Source: Acidobacteriota bacterium
Lineage (GTDB): Bacteria > Acidobacteriota > Terriglobia > Terriglobales > SCQP01
Length of the DNA: 46,002 bases
Reading direction: 5' to 3'
NCBI GenBank assembly: GCA_021789895.1
Contig: JAJYIU010000010.1
Coordinates: 65,745 to 111,746 of the forward strand
Positions 1-8,217 of the stretch are shown here, piece by piece (the first letter of the stretch is position 1; every line of letters starts with the position of its first letter). The translations under genes and the position numbers were made by a program. The notes beneath the pieces were generated by a model, which worked only from the letters and a program-made list of their open reading frames with translations, made no database searches and was not told the origin of the DNA.

Positions 1-129
1 TCCGATCTGCCATTTGTTGCCTGGTTTTTCTTTGCATGGCTTGGCCTCATGGTGCGCTGGCCATTCGCTTTCGAATTTTTCCGCTCCCGGCCTCTTTCCG
101 TGATGGCTGGAAGCCCGGCTGTGTGTTTT

Positions 130-369
130 ATGATTCAAATCCACGAACTCGCTCATCACTTCGACCGCAAAACCGGACGCGGCTTCTTCGAGCTTGTCGC
201 CGTCGAGCTCGATGCCGAGGGAAAATTTGTCTCCCTCGGCGCTCTTTCTCAATTTCATTACGGGCTCGACTCCGATTACCTCGCCCTCCGCCGCCAGGCC
301 GAAACCGATACCCGGCGCCATTACCAGCGCATCAAAACCTTCGCCGCCCAGCTCCCCGTCGCCCGCTGA
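130..369 (+). CDS. Small phage-region hypothetical protein
   Basis: A 79-residue protein of unknown function, starting at ATG 130 and lying first in a same-strand run of phage-like genes. It is mostly polar and charged, with an N-terminal stretch around HELAHHFDRKTGRGFF and no membrane segment or signal peptide. An upstream in-frame start at 49 would add a low-complexity leader that looks non-native. I do not recognise the family. Its assignment to the phage module rests only on its position next to the GNAT-like gene and TerL further downstream. Confidence 0.5.
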   Translation: MIQIHELAHHFDRKTGRGFFELVAVELDAEGKFVSLGALSQFHYGLDSDYLALRRQAETDTRRHYQRIKTFAAQLPVAR

Positions 370-427
370 TTGCGCCGGCTCTCCCGTATGTCTGCGGATC
401 GCGGATGGCTGATTGCTGATCTTTTTT

Positions 428-835
428 ATGGCATTCGATTTCACTCTCCGCCCCCTTCGTCCCGAAGACGAGCTTGAATTGCGCGCCATTCATGCCCGCC
501 AGGTGCGCCATACCGGCTTCGATTACGCCTGGCCCGATCTCTTCCACGATCCTGCCTACTATCGCGTCCTCGTGCTTGAAAATCACGGCGCCGTCGAAGG
601 CTGCCTCGTCGCCCACGCCACCACCGAAATGTTCCTCATCGCCGACCGCCCTCGCATCCTGCGCGTCCTGTTGCGCCGCCGCCAGTCCCTGCATGCCTTC
701 ATGCGCGCCGCCGGCGCGGACGAAATCCACGCCTTCGTTCCCCGCACCATGATCGCCCGTATGCGCCGCTGGCTCGCCCGCATGGGTTTTCGCCCCTCCA
801 CCCCGCGCTGCGTCGCCTATTACCTCGAACTCTGA
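428..835 (+). CDS. GNAT-like acetyltransferase-fold protein, phage module
   Basis: A 135-residue protein whose start (FTLRPLRPEDELELRAIH) and overall layout resemble the GNAT N-acetyltransferase fold. A clear acetyl-CoA loop (Q/RxxGxG/A) is not obvious, so it may not be catalytic. In T7-like podoviruses a GNAT-like internal virion protein lies in the late region shortly before the terminase genes, and the order here is similar; that link is inferred. ATG 428 is chosen over an in-frame start 15 nt upstream because it begins directly at the conserved-looking domain. The gene is preceded by a CTGAT-rich leader resembling the one before TerL. Confidence 0.5.
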   Translation: MAFDFTLRPLRPEDELELRAIHARQVRHTGFDYAWPDLFHDPAYYRVLVLENHGAVEGCLVAHATTEMFLIADRPRILRVLLRRRQSLHAFMRAAGADEIHAFVPRTMIARMRRWLARMGFRPSTPRCVAYYLEL

Positions 836-868
836 TCCCTGGCTTCTGCTTTTTTGGAGGAAATTCTT

Positions 869-1435
869 ATGGCCCGCGGAGATAAACAACGCTTTAATCA
901 GCAGCAATCCTCCCAGCTCGGCTGGAACTCCGGCTTGGCTAATCAAGCCCTGGGGGAAAATACCGCCGCCTACAATGCCCTCATGCCCGGCCTGCAGGCC
1001 GTGCTGGCCCATCCCGGCTACTCCGACGCGGAAAAACAGGCCATTCTCGGCTCCGCCACCGCCGCCCTCGGCGGCTCCTACGGCGATGCCCAACAACAGT
1101 TGGCCGCCCGCGCCGCCCGCACCGGCAACGCCGCCGGCCTGATCCCCGCCGAAGAGGAGTTGGCCCGCTCCAAAGCCCGCGACATGAGTTCGCTCGCCGG
1201 CTCCCTCACCCGCAACTTCGCCGATGCCGCCCTCAACCAGCGCAACTTCGCCCTGCAGTCGCTGGCTTCGCTCTACCGCAATTCCATCCCTTTGCTCGGC
1301 GCCGGCCTCGGCTCCTCCACCAGCTTGATTGGCGATCAGGCCCACCTCGCCGGCATCCCCGGCATCGGCTCCACCCTCGCCGGCGGCGGCATGAATGCCG
1401 GCCTCGGCCTGCTCCCTGCCTTCGGCCTCGGTTGA
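869..1435 (+). CDS. Gln/Ala-rich phage structural-like protein
   Basis: A 188-residue protein starting at ATG 869, with a strong ribosome binding site (GGAGG at 856-860). The first 120 residues are rich in Gln, Ala and Asn and predicted helical. The C-terminal third is Gly/Leu/Ala-rich (repeated GxG and GLG units) and could insert into or line a membrane or channel. This composition resembles small internal virion (ejection) proteins of podoviruses such as the T7 gp14 type, and the position before TerL fits. No motif proves it, so the product is best treated as a hypothetical virion protein. Confidence 0.5.
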   Translation: MARGDKQRFNQQQSSQLGWNSGLANQALGENTAAYNALMPGLQAVLAHPGYSDAEKQAILGSATAALGGSYGDAQQQLAARAARTGNAAGLIPAEEELARSKARDMSSLAGSLTRNFADAALNQRNFALQSLASLYRNSIPLLGAGLGSSTSLIGDQAHLAGIPGIGSTLAGGGMNAGLGLLPAFGLG

Positions 1436-1505
1436 TCGCCGGCCCCAGCGGCCTGCCCGCTGCTCACTCGCTTTTCTGAAGTCCAACCGGAAACAGGTAG
1501 CCGAT

Positions 1506-2000
1506 ATGCATTACCAGACTCTCGTCGATCTTGTCATCGCCTCTCCCTCGCAGCCGCAAATGGCCGCTAAAAGCGGCTTGCTGCTTTCCGCCGCCGCGCA
1601 AGCGCTCGGGCGCAAGCCGGCGCCCGAACTCGCCGGCATCGTCCCCACCGCCGTGCGTCCCAATGCCGAGCAAATGATGTCGGGCGAATATCACGCCGGC
1701 GGCCTCGCCGGCCGCGCCCAACCGCAGTTCCATCTCCTCGATCCCGTCGTCTCACGTTCCCTTCAAGCCGTGGCTCATGGCCTGGTGCCGGCCGTCGCCT
1801 GGCATGCCGCCAAGGCCGCTCGCCCGCCCGCCCGCCGCGCCGCGGCGTTCCCGCCCTCCATGCCGGCTGGCTTGCACCCCGCTCTGCTGGCCGCCCTGCG
1901 CCGCCGCTCCGCCCCCACGCCGGCCCGCGATCCCTTCTCCGCCGCCGCCCCCTCACCCGGTCTGGATGCGCTCGTTCCCGGCGCCATCGTCGCCGATTGA
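1506..2000 (+). CDS. Ala/Pro-rich hypothetical phage protein
   Basis: A 164-residue protein starting at ATG 1506 in the same co-directional run. The N-terminal half (MHYQTLVDLVIASPSQPQM and onward) looks folded. The second half is Ala/Pro/Arg-rich and low complexity, as expected of a flexible linker or DNA-contacting tail. An in-frame extension upstream to 1395 would overlap the preceding gene and is Arg/Ser-rich, so it is rejected. No known family is recognised. Confidence 0.45.
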   Translation: MHYQTLVDLVIASPSQPQMAAKSGLLLSAAAQALGRKPAPELAGIVPTAVRPNAEQMMSGEYHAGGLAGRAQPQFHLLDPVVSRSLQAVAHGLVPAVAWHAAKAARPPARRAAAFPPSMPAGLHPALLAALRRRSAPTPARDPFSAAAPSPGLDALVPGAIVAD

Positions 2001-2121
2001 CGCTGGCTCGCCTTGCCTTGCCTTTGACCGCCGTCCTGCGCCGTCCCCGGCGTGGCGATGGATGCTCGCTATGTCCGCCATCCTGGCGTTTGTCTGCTCC
2101 GCCATCCTGGGAGTGTTTCTT

Positions 2122-2478
2122 ATGTCGTTCGTCGCTGAAACTACCGATCTCGATTCCATGCTGCATGAGGCCTGCCGCCGGCTCTTGACCATGGTCGTTG
2201 CTCTGCTGCCTGCCGATTATTCCATCGCTCAGAAAGTCGCCGAAAGCAATATCGTCTCCGCTTCCCGCGCTTGCCATGCTTTTCGCGACCTTGTCGCTCG
2301 CACCGCCGGCCCGGCCGATCCCGCCGATACTCGCCAGCGCGTGGACGCCGCTAACCGGAAAACCGCCGCCATCGCCGCGAATTCCCGCATCACCCTCGAT
2401 TCTCCCGAGACCTTGTCGCTGGAGGAGTTTAAAAAGCAGGTCGCCGCCAGCCTCGATCCCAAAAAAGCGAAAAGCTGA
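2122..2478 (+). CDS. Possible small terminase subunit
   Basis: A 118-residue, mostly helical, charged protein ending in a Lys-rich tail (SLDPKKAKS). The ATG at 2122 has a GGGAG element about 8 nt upstream. Starts at 2062 or 2071 in the same frame would add a hydrophobic leader. It lies 99 nt before TerL, the usual place of TerS, and its size suits that role, but I see no clear helix-turn-helix, so the TerS reading is positional inference only. A small virion or regulatory protein is an alternative. Confidence 0.4.
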   Translation: MSFVAETTDLDSMLHEACRRLLTMVVALLPADYSIAQKVAESNIVSASRACHAFRDLVARTAGPADPADTRQRVDAANRKTAAIAANSRITLDSPETLSLEEFKKQVAASLDPKKAKS

Positions 2479-2577
2479 GCGCTCTTTTTTCCCTCGCCGC
2501 GGGCCGGCCCCTCAGGAAATCTGAAGCTATCCGCTGTCGGCTGATAGCTGATGATTGGTGGCTGACAGCTGTTTTTT

Positions 2578-4074
2578 ATGCAATGGACCCCACAATCCGC
2601 CGCCCAGCGCCTTGCCCTTCAGTCGCCCGCCGAAATCCTGCTCTTCGGCGGCGCTGCCGGCTCGCTCAAGTCCGAAACCATGCTGGTGGATGCGGTCAAG
2701 GAACGCGACAATCCCCGCCTCCGCGCCATCCTCTTCCGCCGCAGCTATCCCGAGCTTGAAAAAAGCCTCATCCGCCGCAGCCGCGAGCTCTACGCCGCCC
2801 TCGGCGCCCGCTATAACGAACAGAAAAAATGTTGGCGCTTCCCCTCCGGCGCGCTGGTCGAGTTCGGCTATTGCGAGTCCGACCACGATATTTACCGCTA
2901 CCAGGGCGCCGAATATTCCTTCATCGGCTTCGACGAATCTACCCACTTCTCTGAATTCCCCCTGCGCTACATGCTCTCCCGCCTGCGCTCCGTCGAGCCC
3001 TCGCTCCGCCTGCGCCTGCGCCTCGCCTCTAACCCCGGCAACGTCGGCCATAACGTTCACAAGGCCATCTTCCACGGCCCCGTCTGCACCCATTGCCGCA
3101 TCACCCCGGCCTCCCGCCTCCCCGGCGAAATCTACTCCGACGCCCTCTGGCCCAGCGACCGCCAGCCCATCCGCAAAACCACTTCCTTCATCCCCGGCCG
3201 CATTGTGGATCATTCCCTGCTCGGCGCCGATTACCGCGAATCCCTCGCCTCCCTCCCCGGCGCCTTCCGCCAAGCCTTGCTCGAAGGTTGTTGGGACGTG
3301 TACGAAGGCCAGTACTTCGACATCTGGGATCCGCGCCGCATGGTCCTCCCCCGCTTCAGCTTGCCGGTCGAGCCCTGGTGGCCGCACTGGATCGGCGCCG
3401 ACTATGGCTTCAATCTCAGCCAGGCCGCCGCCTATCTGCTTGCCAAATCCCCCGCCGACGACCGCTTTCCCCATGGACGCATCTTCGTCCTCGACGAATA
3501 CACCGCCCGCCATCAAAAAGCTTCCGACTTCGCCGTCTCGCTCAAAACCCGCTTTGATCCGCCGCCCGCAACCCCCGGCGCGCCCTCGTCTTCGCTTCCC
3601 CGCCCCGTCTGCTGGTATCTCTCCCCCGATGCCTGGAGCAATCGCGGCGACGATCACTCCCTCGCCGAGCAGATGCGCGAGGCCTCCGGCATCGTTTTCG
3701 AGCCCGCCAGCAACGACCGCATCGGCGGCGCCATGCTGCTCTACACCCAGCTCGACCGCGGCGAGCTCGTTATTGCCGATGCCTGCCGCCAGTTGATCGA
3801 AGCCCTGCCCAGCCGCATGCACGACCCCGGCCGCCCTGACGATGTGTTGAAGATTGCCGGCGATCCGCTCGATGACTGCTTCGACGCCCTGCGCTACGCC
3901 CTCTACAGCTATATCGCCCCGCCTCGCCCCTCCAGCCGGGAGCGCCTCGCGCTCGCCGCCGGCAGCCCCGACCCCACCATCGCCATGCTCCAGCGCCGCC
4001 TCGCCGAAGACCGCCTCCAGCGCGAATGCCGCCCCTTCGCCTACACCCGCCCCCGCCGCTTCCCCGGCTCTTGA
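2578..4074 (+). CDS. Phage terminase large subunit (TerL)
   Basis: A 498-residue DNA-packaging motor. It uses ATP to pump phage DNA into the prohead and cuts the concatemer with its nuclease domain. The N-terminal ATPase domain shows a Walker A-like loop (LLFGGAAGSLKSET, about residues 21-34), a Walker B with catalytic acid (SFIGFDEST, about residues 117-125) and a coupling motif (LASNPGNVGH, near 152). The C-terminal part carries the RNase H-like nuclease start (WIGADYGFN, with the metal-binding Asp) and a later acidic site (YLSPDAWSN). Length is normal for the family. It starts right after a CTGAT/CTGAC-rich leader, is intact, and is the most certain phage gene here. Confidence 0.93.
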   Translation: MQWTPQSAAQRLALQSPAEILLFGGAAGSLKSETMLVDAVKERDNPRLRAILFRRSYPELEKSLIRRSRELYAALGARYNEQKKCWRFPSGALVEFGYCESDHDIYRYQGAEYSFIGFDESTHFSEFPLRYMLSRLRSVEPSLRLRLRLASNPGNVGHNVHKAIFHGPVCTHCRITPASRLPGEIYSDALWPSDRQPIRKTTSFIPGRIVDHSLLGADYRESLASLPGAFRQALLEGCWDVYEGQYFDIWDPRRMVLPRFSLPVEPWWPHWIGADYGFNLSQAAAYLLAKSPADDRFPHGRIFVLDEYTARHQKASDFAVSLKTRFDPPPATPGAPSSSLPRPVCWYLSPDAWSNRGDDHSLAEQMREASGIVFEPASNDRIGGAMLLYTQLDRGELVIADACRQLIEALPSRMHDPGRPDDVLKIAGDPLDDCFDALRYALYSYIAPPRPSSRERLALAAGSPDPTIAMLQRRLAEDRLQRECRPFAYTRPRRFPGS

Positions 4075-4194
4075 GCGCTTTGTATTCTCCATCCCGATGG
4101 CTGCCCGGGATGAACCCAATAGCGGAACGGCGTGATTCGCCGTCGCTTCTTTGTTTCCTTGTCTTCCTATCCCAAATTTCCGGAGTTAACCGTC

Positions 4195-4419
4195 ATGCAA
4201 TTTCACGTCTCGTCCGCTCTCCGCCTCTGGTTGCATGGCCTCGCCGCCGCCGCCCTCGGAGGCGCCGTTACCACTCTCGGCCAGCTCCTAACCTCCCCGG
4301 CCTCTGTGCATTTCACCGCAGCCGCCTGGCGCCATTACGCCGCCGCTGCCGCCGCCGGCTCCCTCCTCGCCGTCCTCGCCTACTTCAAGCAAAGCCCGGT
4401 CAAAGTCACTTTTAAGTGA
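4195..4419 (+). CDS. Small two-helix membrane protein, holin-like
   Basis: A 74-residue protein with two predicted membrane helices (about residues 10-31 and 45-63), a short linker and a basic C-terminus (KQSPVKVTFK). The ATG at 4195 has CGGAG upstream at 4181-4185. Position just after TerL, size and topology fit a class II holin, which would permeabilise the inner membrane for lysis. No endolysin is seen next to it, so the role is inferred. It is the last phage-like gene; the next gene is the convergent hom. Confidence 0.5.
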   Translation: MQFHVSSALRLWLHGLAAAALGGAVTTLGQLLTSPASVHFTAAAWRHYAAAAAAGSLLAVLAYFKQSPVKVTFK

Positions 4420-4496
4420 TAGCGGGAATGAGCGCCGGACAATTGATGGAATTATTTTTATGTGCAAGTACGCAATGAACACACTTGATTTATAAC

Positions 4497-5795
4497 TTAT
4501 GATTCCATCCGCAGCATCAGCACCGGTGCCACCATGAACTCGCACGCCTCGATCGCTTTCACCGCCCGCAGCGCCGTTGCTTCCGCTACCGGCTCGATCG
4601 TGACCACGAACGAGAGCTTCTCCTTTGCCATCTGCGGCGCCTGCACCACCGAGTCAATGTTGATCCCTTCGCGCGCGATGATCTCCGCGATCCGCGCCAA
4701 AATCCCCGGCCGGTCGTCGCGAATCGTCAGCCGCAGGTACCACGGCGCCGGTCCGGCGCTGCCGCTCCAGGGCCCCTGATGGATTTCGGTAAACCCTGAA
4801 ACCGGCTTCGCCCCCAGCGTTCCCGCCGCCATCATCCCCGCAATCTCCATCACGTCCGAGACCACCGCTACCCCCGTCGCCCCTCCTCCCGCTCCCGGGC
4901 CATAAAACATCTGCGTGCCGATATGCTCGCCTTCCAGCAGCACCGCGTTGTTGACCCCTTCCACCTTGGCCAGCGGCGAATCCTGCTTCAACAGCCACGG
5001 ACGCACCGCTGCCTCCAGCGTTCCGCTGCGCATCTCCGCCGTCGCCAGCAGCCGGATTCGCCCGCCCAACTGGCGCGCATAATTCATGTCCACCGCCGAC
5101 ACCCGTTCGATTCCCTGTGCCGGTATCTTAGCCGCCGGCAGCGCCAGCCCGAATCCCAACCGTCCCAAAATCGCCAGTTTGTCGCGCGCATCCTTGCCGC
5201 TGATGTCCATCTCCGGATCGGCTTCCGCATAGCCCAGCCGCTGCGCCGCTTCCAGCGCCGGCGCCAGTTCCGTCTGCCGTTGCTCCATTTCCGTCAGGAT
5301 GTAATTCGCCGTGCCGTTCAAAATCCCCCGGATCGCCCGCAGTCGGTCCGCCGCCGTCCCCTCCGCGATCGCCCGCACCACCGGCACCCCGCCCGCCACC
5401 GAGGCCTCGAACCCCAGCGGCAGATGCTGCTTCTGCGCCAGTTTCAGCAGCGTTTCCCCATGCTCCGCCAGCAGGTTCTTGTTCGCCGTCACCACCGGTT
5501 TGCCCAGCTCCAGCGCCGCCGTCACCGCTTCCCGTGCCGTCCCCGTGCCGCCCATGCACTCGATCACTAAATCCACTTCCGCCGCATTCACCAGCTTGCG
5601 CCAGTCGGCCGTCGCTTGCGCCCCCACCGGAATCTCGCCCGCGTTCAGTTGCGAACGCCGGCAGATCATCCGCACCCGCACCTCCGCCCCGCTGCGCCGG
5701 CGTATCTCCGCCGCATGCTCGCGCAGGATTCGTGCGCTCGCCTGCCCGACCGTCCCGAATCCCAGGATTCCAACCCCGATCTGCTGGCTCTTCAA
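4497..5795 (-). CDS. hom: Homoserine dehydrogenase
   Basis: Converts aspartate semialdehyde to homoserine with NAD(P)H, the branch point to threonine and methionine. The N-terminal Rossmann motif GILGFGTVGQ is followed by VTANKNLLAEHG, the signature GYAEADPEMDISGKDARDKL containing the catalytic Lys, and a C-terminal ACT domain (YLRLTIRDDRPGILARIAEI) expected to sense threonine. Translation most likely begins at TTG 5795, which overlaps the thrB stop (TTGA) and gives 432 residues, the usual length. The open frame runs much further upstream inside thrB, but that part is a shadow of thrB. It is the last gene of nagB-thrC-thrB-hom. The start codon is the least certain point. Confidence 0.93.
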   Translation of the reverse strand: MKSQQIGVGILGFGTVGQASARILREHAAEIRRRSGAEVRVRMICRRSQLNAGEIPVGAQATADWRKLVNAAEVDLVIECMGGTGTAREAVTAALELGKPVVTANKNLLAEHGETLLKLAQKQHLPLGFEASVAGGVPVVRAIAEGTAADRLRAIRGILNGTANYILTEMEQRQTELAPALEAAQRLGYAEADPEMDISGKDARDKLAILGRLGFGLALPAAKIPAQGIERVSAVDMNYARQLGGRIRLLATAEMRSGTLEAAVRPWLLKQDSPLAKVEGVNNAVLLEGEHIGTQMFYGPGAGGGATGVAVVSDVMEIAGMMAAGTLGAKPVSGFTEIHQGPWSGSAGPAPWYLRLTIRDDRPGILARIAEIIAREGINIDSVVQAPQMAKEKLSFVVTIEPVAEATALRAVKAIEACEFMVAPVLMLRMES

Positions 5796-6862
5796 GCTTG
5801 CTTCTTCCTTCCCGGCCGGCGGCGCCGGCGCTGCCGTATCTTTTGCGGCCGCCCGTTGCGCCGCTGCCAAAAAAATGATGCCCCGTGCCCCTCGACCACG
5901 GTCGGTATCAGTTCCGCCCCGGTTTGCTGTTGTTTCAAATACTGCCGGATTCGCGCGATCACCTTCCAGCCCGCAGCCCGTGGATCGAGCACGATCAGCA
6001 CTCCCGGCCCCGCCCCGCTTAACGCTACCCCCGCAATCCCTTCTTCTTCGCGCAGTTCGCCAAAAAGCTTTAGCAGCGGGCACAACGGTTCGCGGTAGGG
6101 CTCGTGCATGCGGTCCCGCATCGCCTTCCGCACCAGATCCACCCGCATCGTTTGCAGCCCCAGCAGCAGCAGCATCGCATGCTGTACGTTGGCGACTGCA
6201 TCCTCGCGCTCATAGCTGGTCGGCAGCGCTTGTCGCGATTCTTCCGTCGCCAGCCCCCGCCGCGGCATCGCCAGCAGGATCGGCCAGGGTAAATGGCTCG
6301 GCAGCTTCCCGGCCGCAAAATTGCCGCCGCCCGCTTCACCCGCCAGCACGGCTAGCCCGCCCAGCCAGCAGGCCGCGGCATTGTCCCCATGCCCTTCCCG
6401 CTTCACCGCTTCGGCCAGCATCCGCTCGTCATTCCAGCGCAATTTGCCAAAATGCACCGCTAGCGCAATTCCCGCCAGCCGCGCTGCCGCCGAGGAGCCG
6501 CAGCCTTTGCCGATCGGAATCCGATTGTTGATCTTTAACTTTAAGGGAATGATCTTACGTCCATGCTCTTCCAGGATTTCCCGGTAAGTATCGAGAATCA
6601 GGTTGGGAGCCGCCTGGCCGCAGATATCCGCGTCCCGCCCGCGCGCCTTCAGCACGAAGGTTTTGGCCTTTTCGGCCGTGATCCGCAGGTGCAACTGCAG
6701 CGCCAGCGCCGCTGCATCGAATCCCGGTCCCAGGTTCGCGGACGTGGCGGGAAATTGCAGCCGCAGCGCGCGCGCCCGCCGCGCCGCCGCTGCCTTGCCT
6801 CGGCCTCGCGGCTTGCGTGCTCGGGCTGGCTTGATGGAAGCCTTCTTTTTCGCTTTCTTCAT
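5792..6862 (-). CDS. thrB: Homoserine kinase
   Basis: A GHMP-family kinase making O-phosphohomoserine, the substrate of threonine synthase and possibly of the SAM-regulated paralogue at 9387. Visible motifs are FPATSANLGPGFDAAALAL, the ATP loop PIGKGCGSSAAARLAGIAL (family usual: PxxxGLGSSAA) and a C-terminal SGAGPGVLIVL. At 356 residues it is longer than typical because of a Lys/Arg/Ala-rich N-terminal tail of about 33 residues before the fold starts. Start ATG 6862 overlaps the thrC stop by 4 nt (ATGA), indicating translational coupling. A later internal start is conceivable, but no better one is seen. Confidence 0.93.
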   Translation of the reverse strand: MKKAKKKASIKPARARKPRGRGKAAAARRARALRLQFPATSANLGPGFDAAALALQLHLRITAEKAKTFVLKARGRDADICGQAAPNLILDTYREILEEHGRKIIPLKLKINNRIPIGKGCGSSAAARLAGIALAVHFGKLRWNDERMLAEAVKREGHGDNAAACWLGGLAVLAGEAGGGNFAAGKLPSHLPWPILLAMPRRGLATEESRQALPTSYEREDAVANVQHAMLLLLGLQTMRVDLVRKAMRDRMHEPYREPLCPLLKLFGELREEEGIAGVALSGAGPGVLIVLDPRAAGWKVIARIRQYLKQQQTGAELIPTVVEGHGASFFWQRRNGRPQKIRQRRRRRPGRKKQA

Positions 6863-8211
6863 TGCGCTAGGGTATCGGCTGCGGCTTCATCCAGCGCCTG
6901 CTTTACCGCTTCCGCGCGCGCCGGCAAATGCCATAGCCGCCGCCGCTCCGCGGCCAGGGCTGTCTCCCAGCCCCGCGTTTCCGCGGCATCGAGCAGGCGG
7001 CCTTCATGAAATTGCATCACGTAATCCGCATCCTTCAAGGTATGTCCCGTCAGCACCAGGATCACGCTCTGTTGCTTGCCGATGAATCCTTCCTGCACCA
7101 GCCGCTTCATCCCCGCCCAGGTCGTGGCCGAGGCCGGCTCGCAGCCGATTCCCTCGGCTCCCAATTCCGCCTTGGCCAGGGCAATTTCCGCTTCGCTTAC
7201 TTCCCGGCAAACCCCGCCGGTCGCTTCCAGCACCCGCACCGCTTTCTTCCACGAAGCAGGTTTCCCAATCCGGATCGCCGTCGCCCGTGTCTCGGCTCGC
7301 ACTTCGATCAGCTTCCGCCCGCCCGCTTCGCGCATCGTCCGCGCCAGCGGATTGGCGCCCTCCGCCTGTATGATCGAAATCTGCGGCACCCGCCGGCACA
7401 GCCCCCACGCCTGCAGCTCCAGAAATCCTTTGCCCAACGCCGAGCTGTTGGCCAGGTTGCCTCCCGGCACGAGTACGTGATCGGGAACTTCCCAGTCCCG
7501 CTGTTCCAGCAGCTCCGCCGCCAGCGTCTTCTGTCCCTCCACGCGATACGGATTGATCGAGTTGACCACGTACACCGGCGCCAGCTCGAGCAGTTCCCGC
7601 AATACCCGCGTGCAGCCGTCAAAATCAGTGTCCAGTTGGCAGGTGATCGCCCCGTAATCCATGCTCTGCGCCAGCTTGTTTCCGGCTATCTTGCCCGAAG
7701 GAATCAAAACCAGGCTGCGCATCCCCGCCGCCGCCGCATACGCCGCCATCGAGGCCGCCGTGTTGCCGGTCGAAGCGCAGGCCACCGCCGTTGCGCCGCG
7801 CTCCCGCGCCCGCGAAACCGCCGCCGTCATCCCCAGGTCCTTGAACGAACCTGTCGGGTTCATGCCCTGATGCTTGGCCCACAAGCCGGCAATGCCGCTT
7901 TGCCGCCGGCAACGCGGCAACTCGTAGATCGGCGTGTTCCCTTCTTCCAGGCTGATGGCCTGGCTGCCTTCGTTCAGGATTGGCAGCAACTCGCGAAAAC
8001 GCCAGACTCCGCTGCGATCCTCGCGCCGGTCCGACTGCCGCCGCTCCCGCCAGCGCCGCTGCCACTCCGCCGCCCCCGCCGGCGTCAGGGTCGTTCCCCA
8101 CGCCAGCTCGTCATAAGCCGCTTCCAGCAGATCGCCGCATGCCTGACACTGCTGCCAGCCGCTGGGTTCGGCAGTGCGTTCCCCGCATCCAATGCAGCGC
8201 AAGTACGCCAT
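6859..8211 (-). CDS. thrC: Threonine synthase (canonical, operon copy)
   Basis: A PLP-dependent fold-type II enzyme converting O-phosphohomoserine to threonine; 450 residues. An N-terminal zinc-ribbon-like element has Cys at about residues 6, 9, 22 and 25. The PLP lysine is Lys124 in NPTGSFKDLGM, and the phosphate-binding region is ACASTGNTAASMAAYAAA. The NPTGSFKD form is the standard threonine synthase signature and contrasts with the paralogue at 9387, which reads FPTLSFKDRVV. It is coupled to thrB by a 4-nt overlap and follows nagB by 6 nt. No riboswitch lies before this operon, so its regulation differs from that of the second copy. Confidence 0.93.
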   Translation of the reverse strand: MAYLRCIGCGERTAEPSGWQQCQACGDLLEAAYDELAWGTTLTPAGAAEWQRRWRERRQSDRREDRSGVWRFRELLPILNEGSQAISLEEGNTPIYELPRCRRQSGIAGLWAKHQGMNPTGSFKDLGMTAAVSRARERGATAVACASTGNTAASMAAYAAAAGMRSLVLIPSGKIAGNKLAQSMDYGAITCQLDTDFDGCTRVLRELLELAPVYVVNSINPYRVEGQKTLAAELLEQRDWEVPDHVLVPGGNLANSSALGKGFLELQAWGLCRRVPQISIIQAEGANPLARTMREAGGRKLIEVRAETRATAIRIGKPASWKKAVRVLEATGGVCREVSEAEIALAKAELGAEGIGCEPASATTWAGMKRLVQEGFIGKQQSVILVLTGHTLKDADYVMQFHEGRLLDAAETRGWETALAAERRRLWHLPARAEAVKQALDEAAADTLAQ

Positions 8212-8217
8212 GCCGGC

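Noticed and set aside
332-1486. Long minus-strand open frame (384 codons) opposite the phage genes
   Set aside because: Gly/Ala/Glu-rich composition with no motif; it is the GC-rich shadow of real plus-strand genes with good ribosome binding sites.
2527-4119. 530-codon minus-strand frame antisense to TerL
   Set aside because: Pure GC-bias shadow of TerL; low-complexity Gly/Ala/Glu, no family match.
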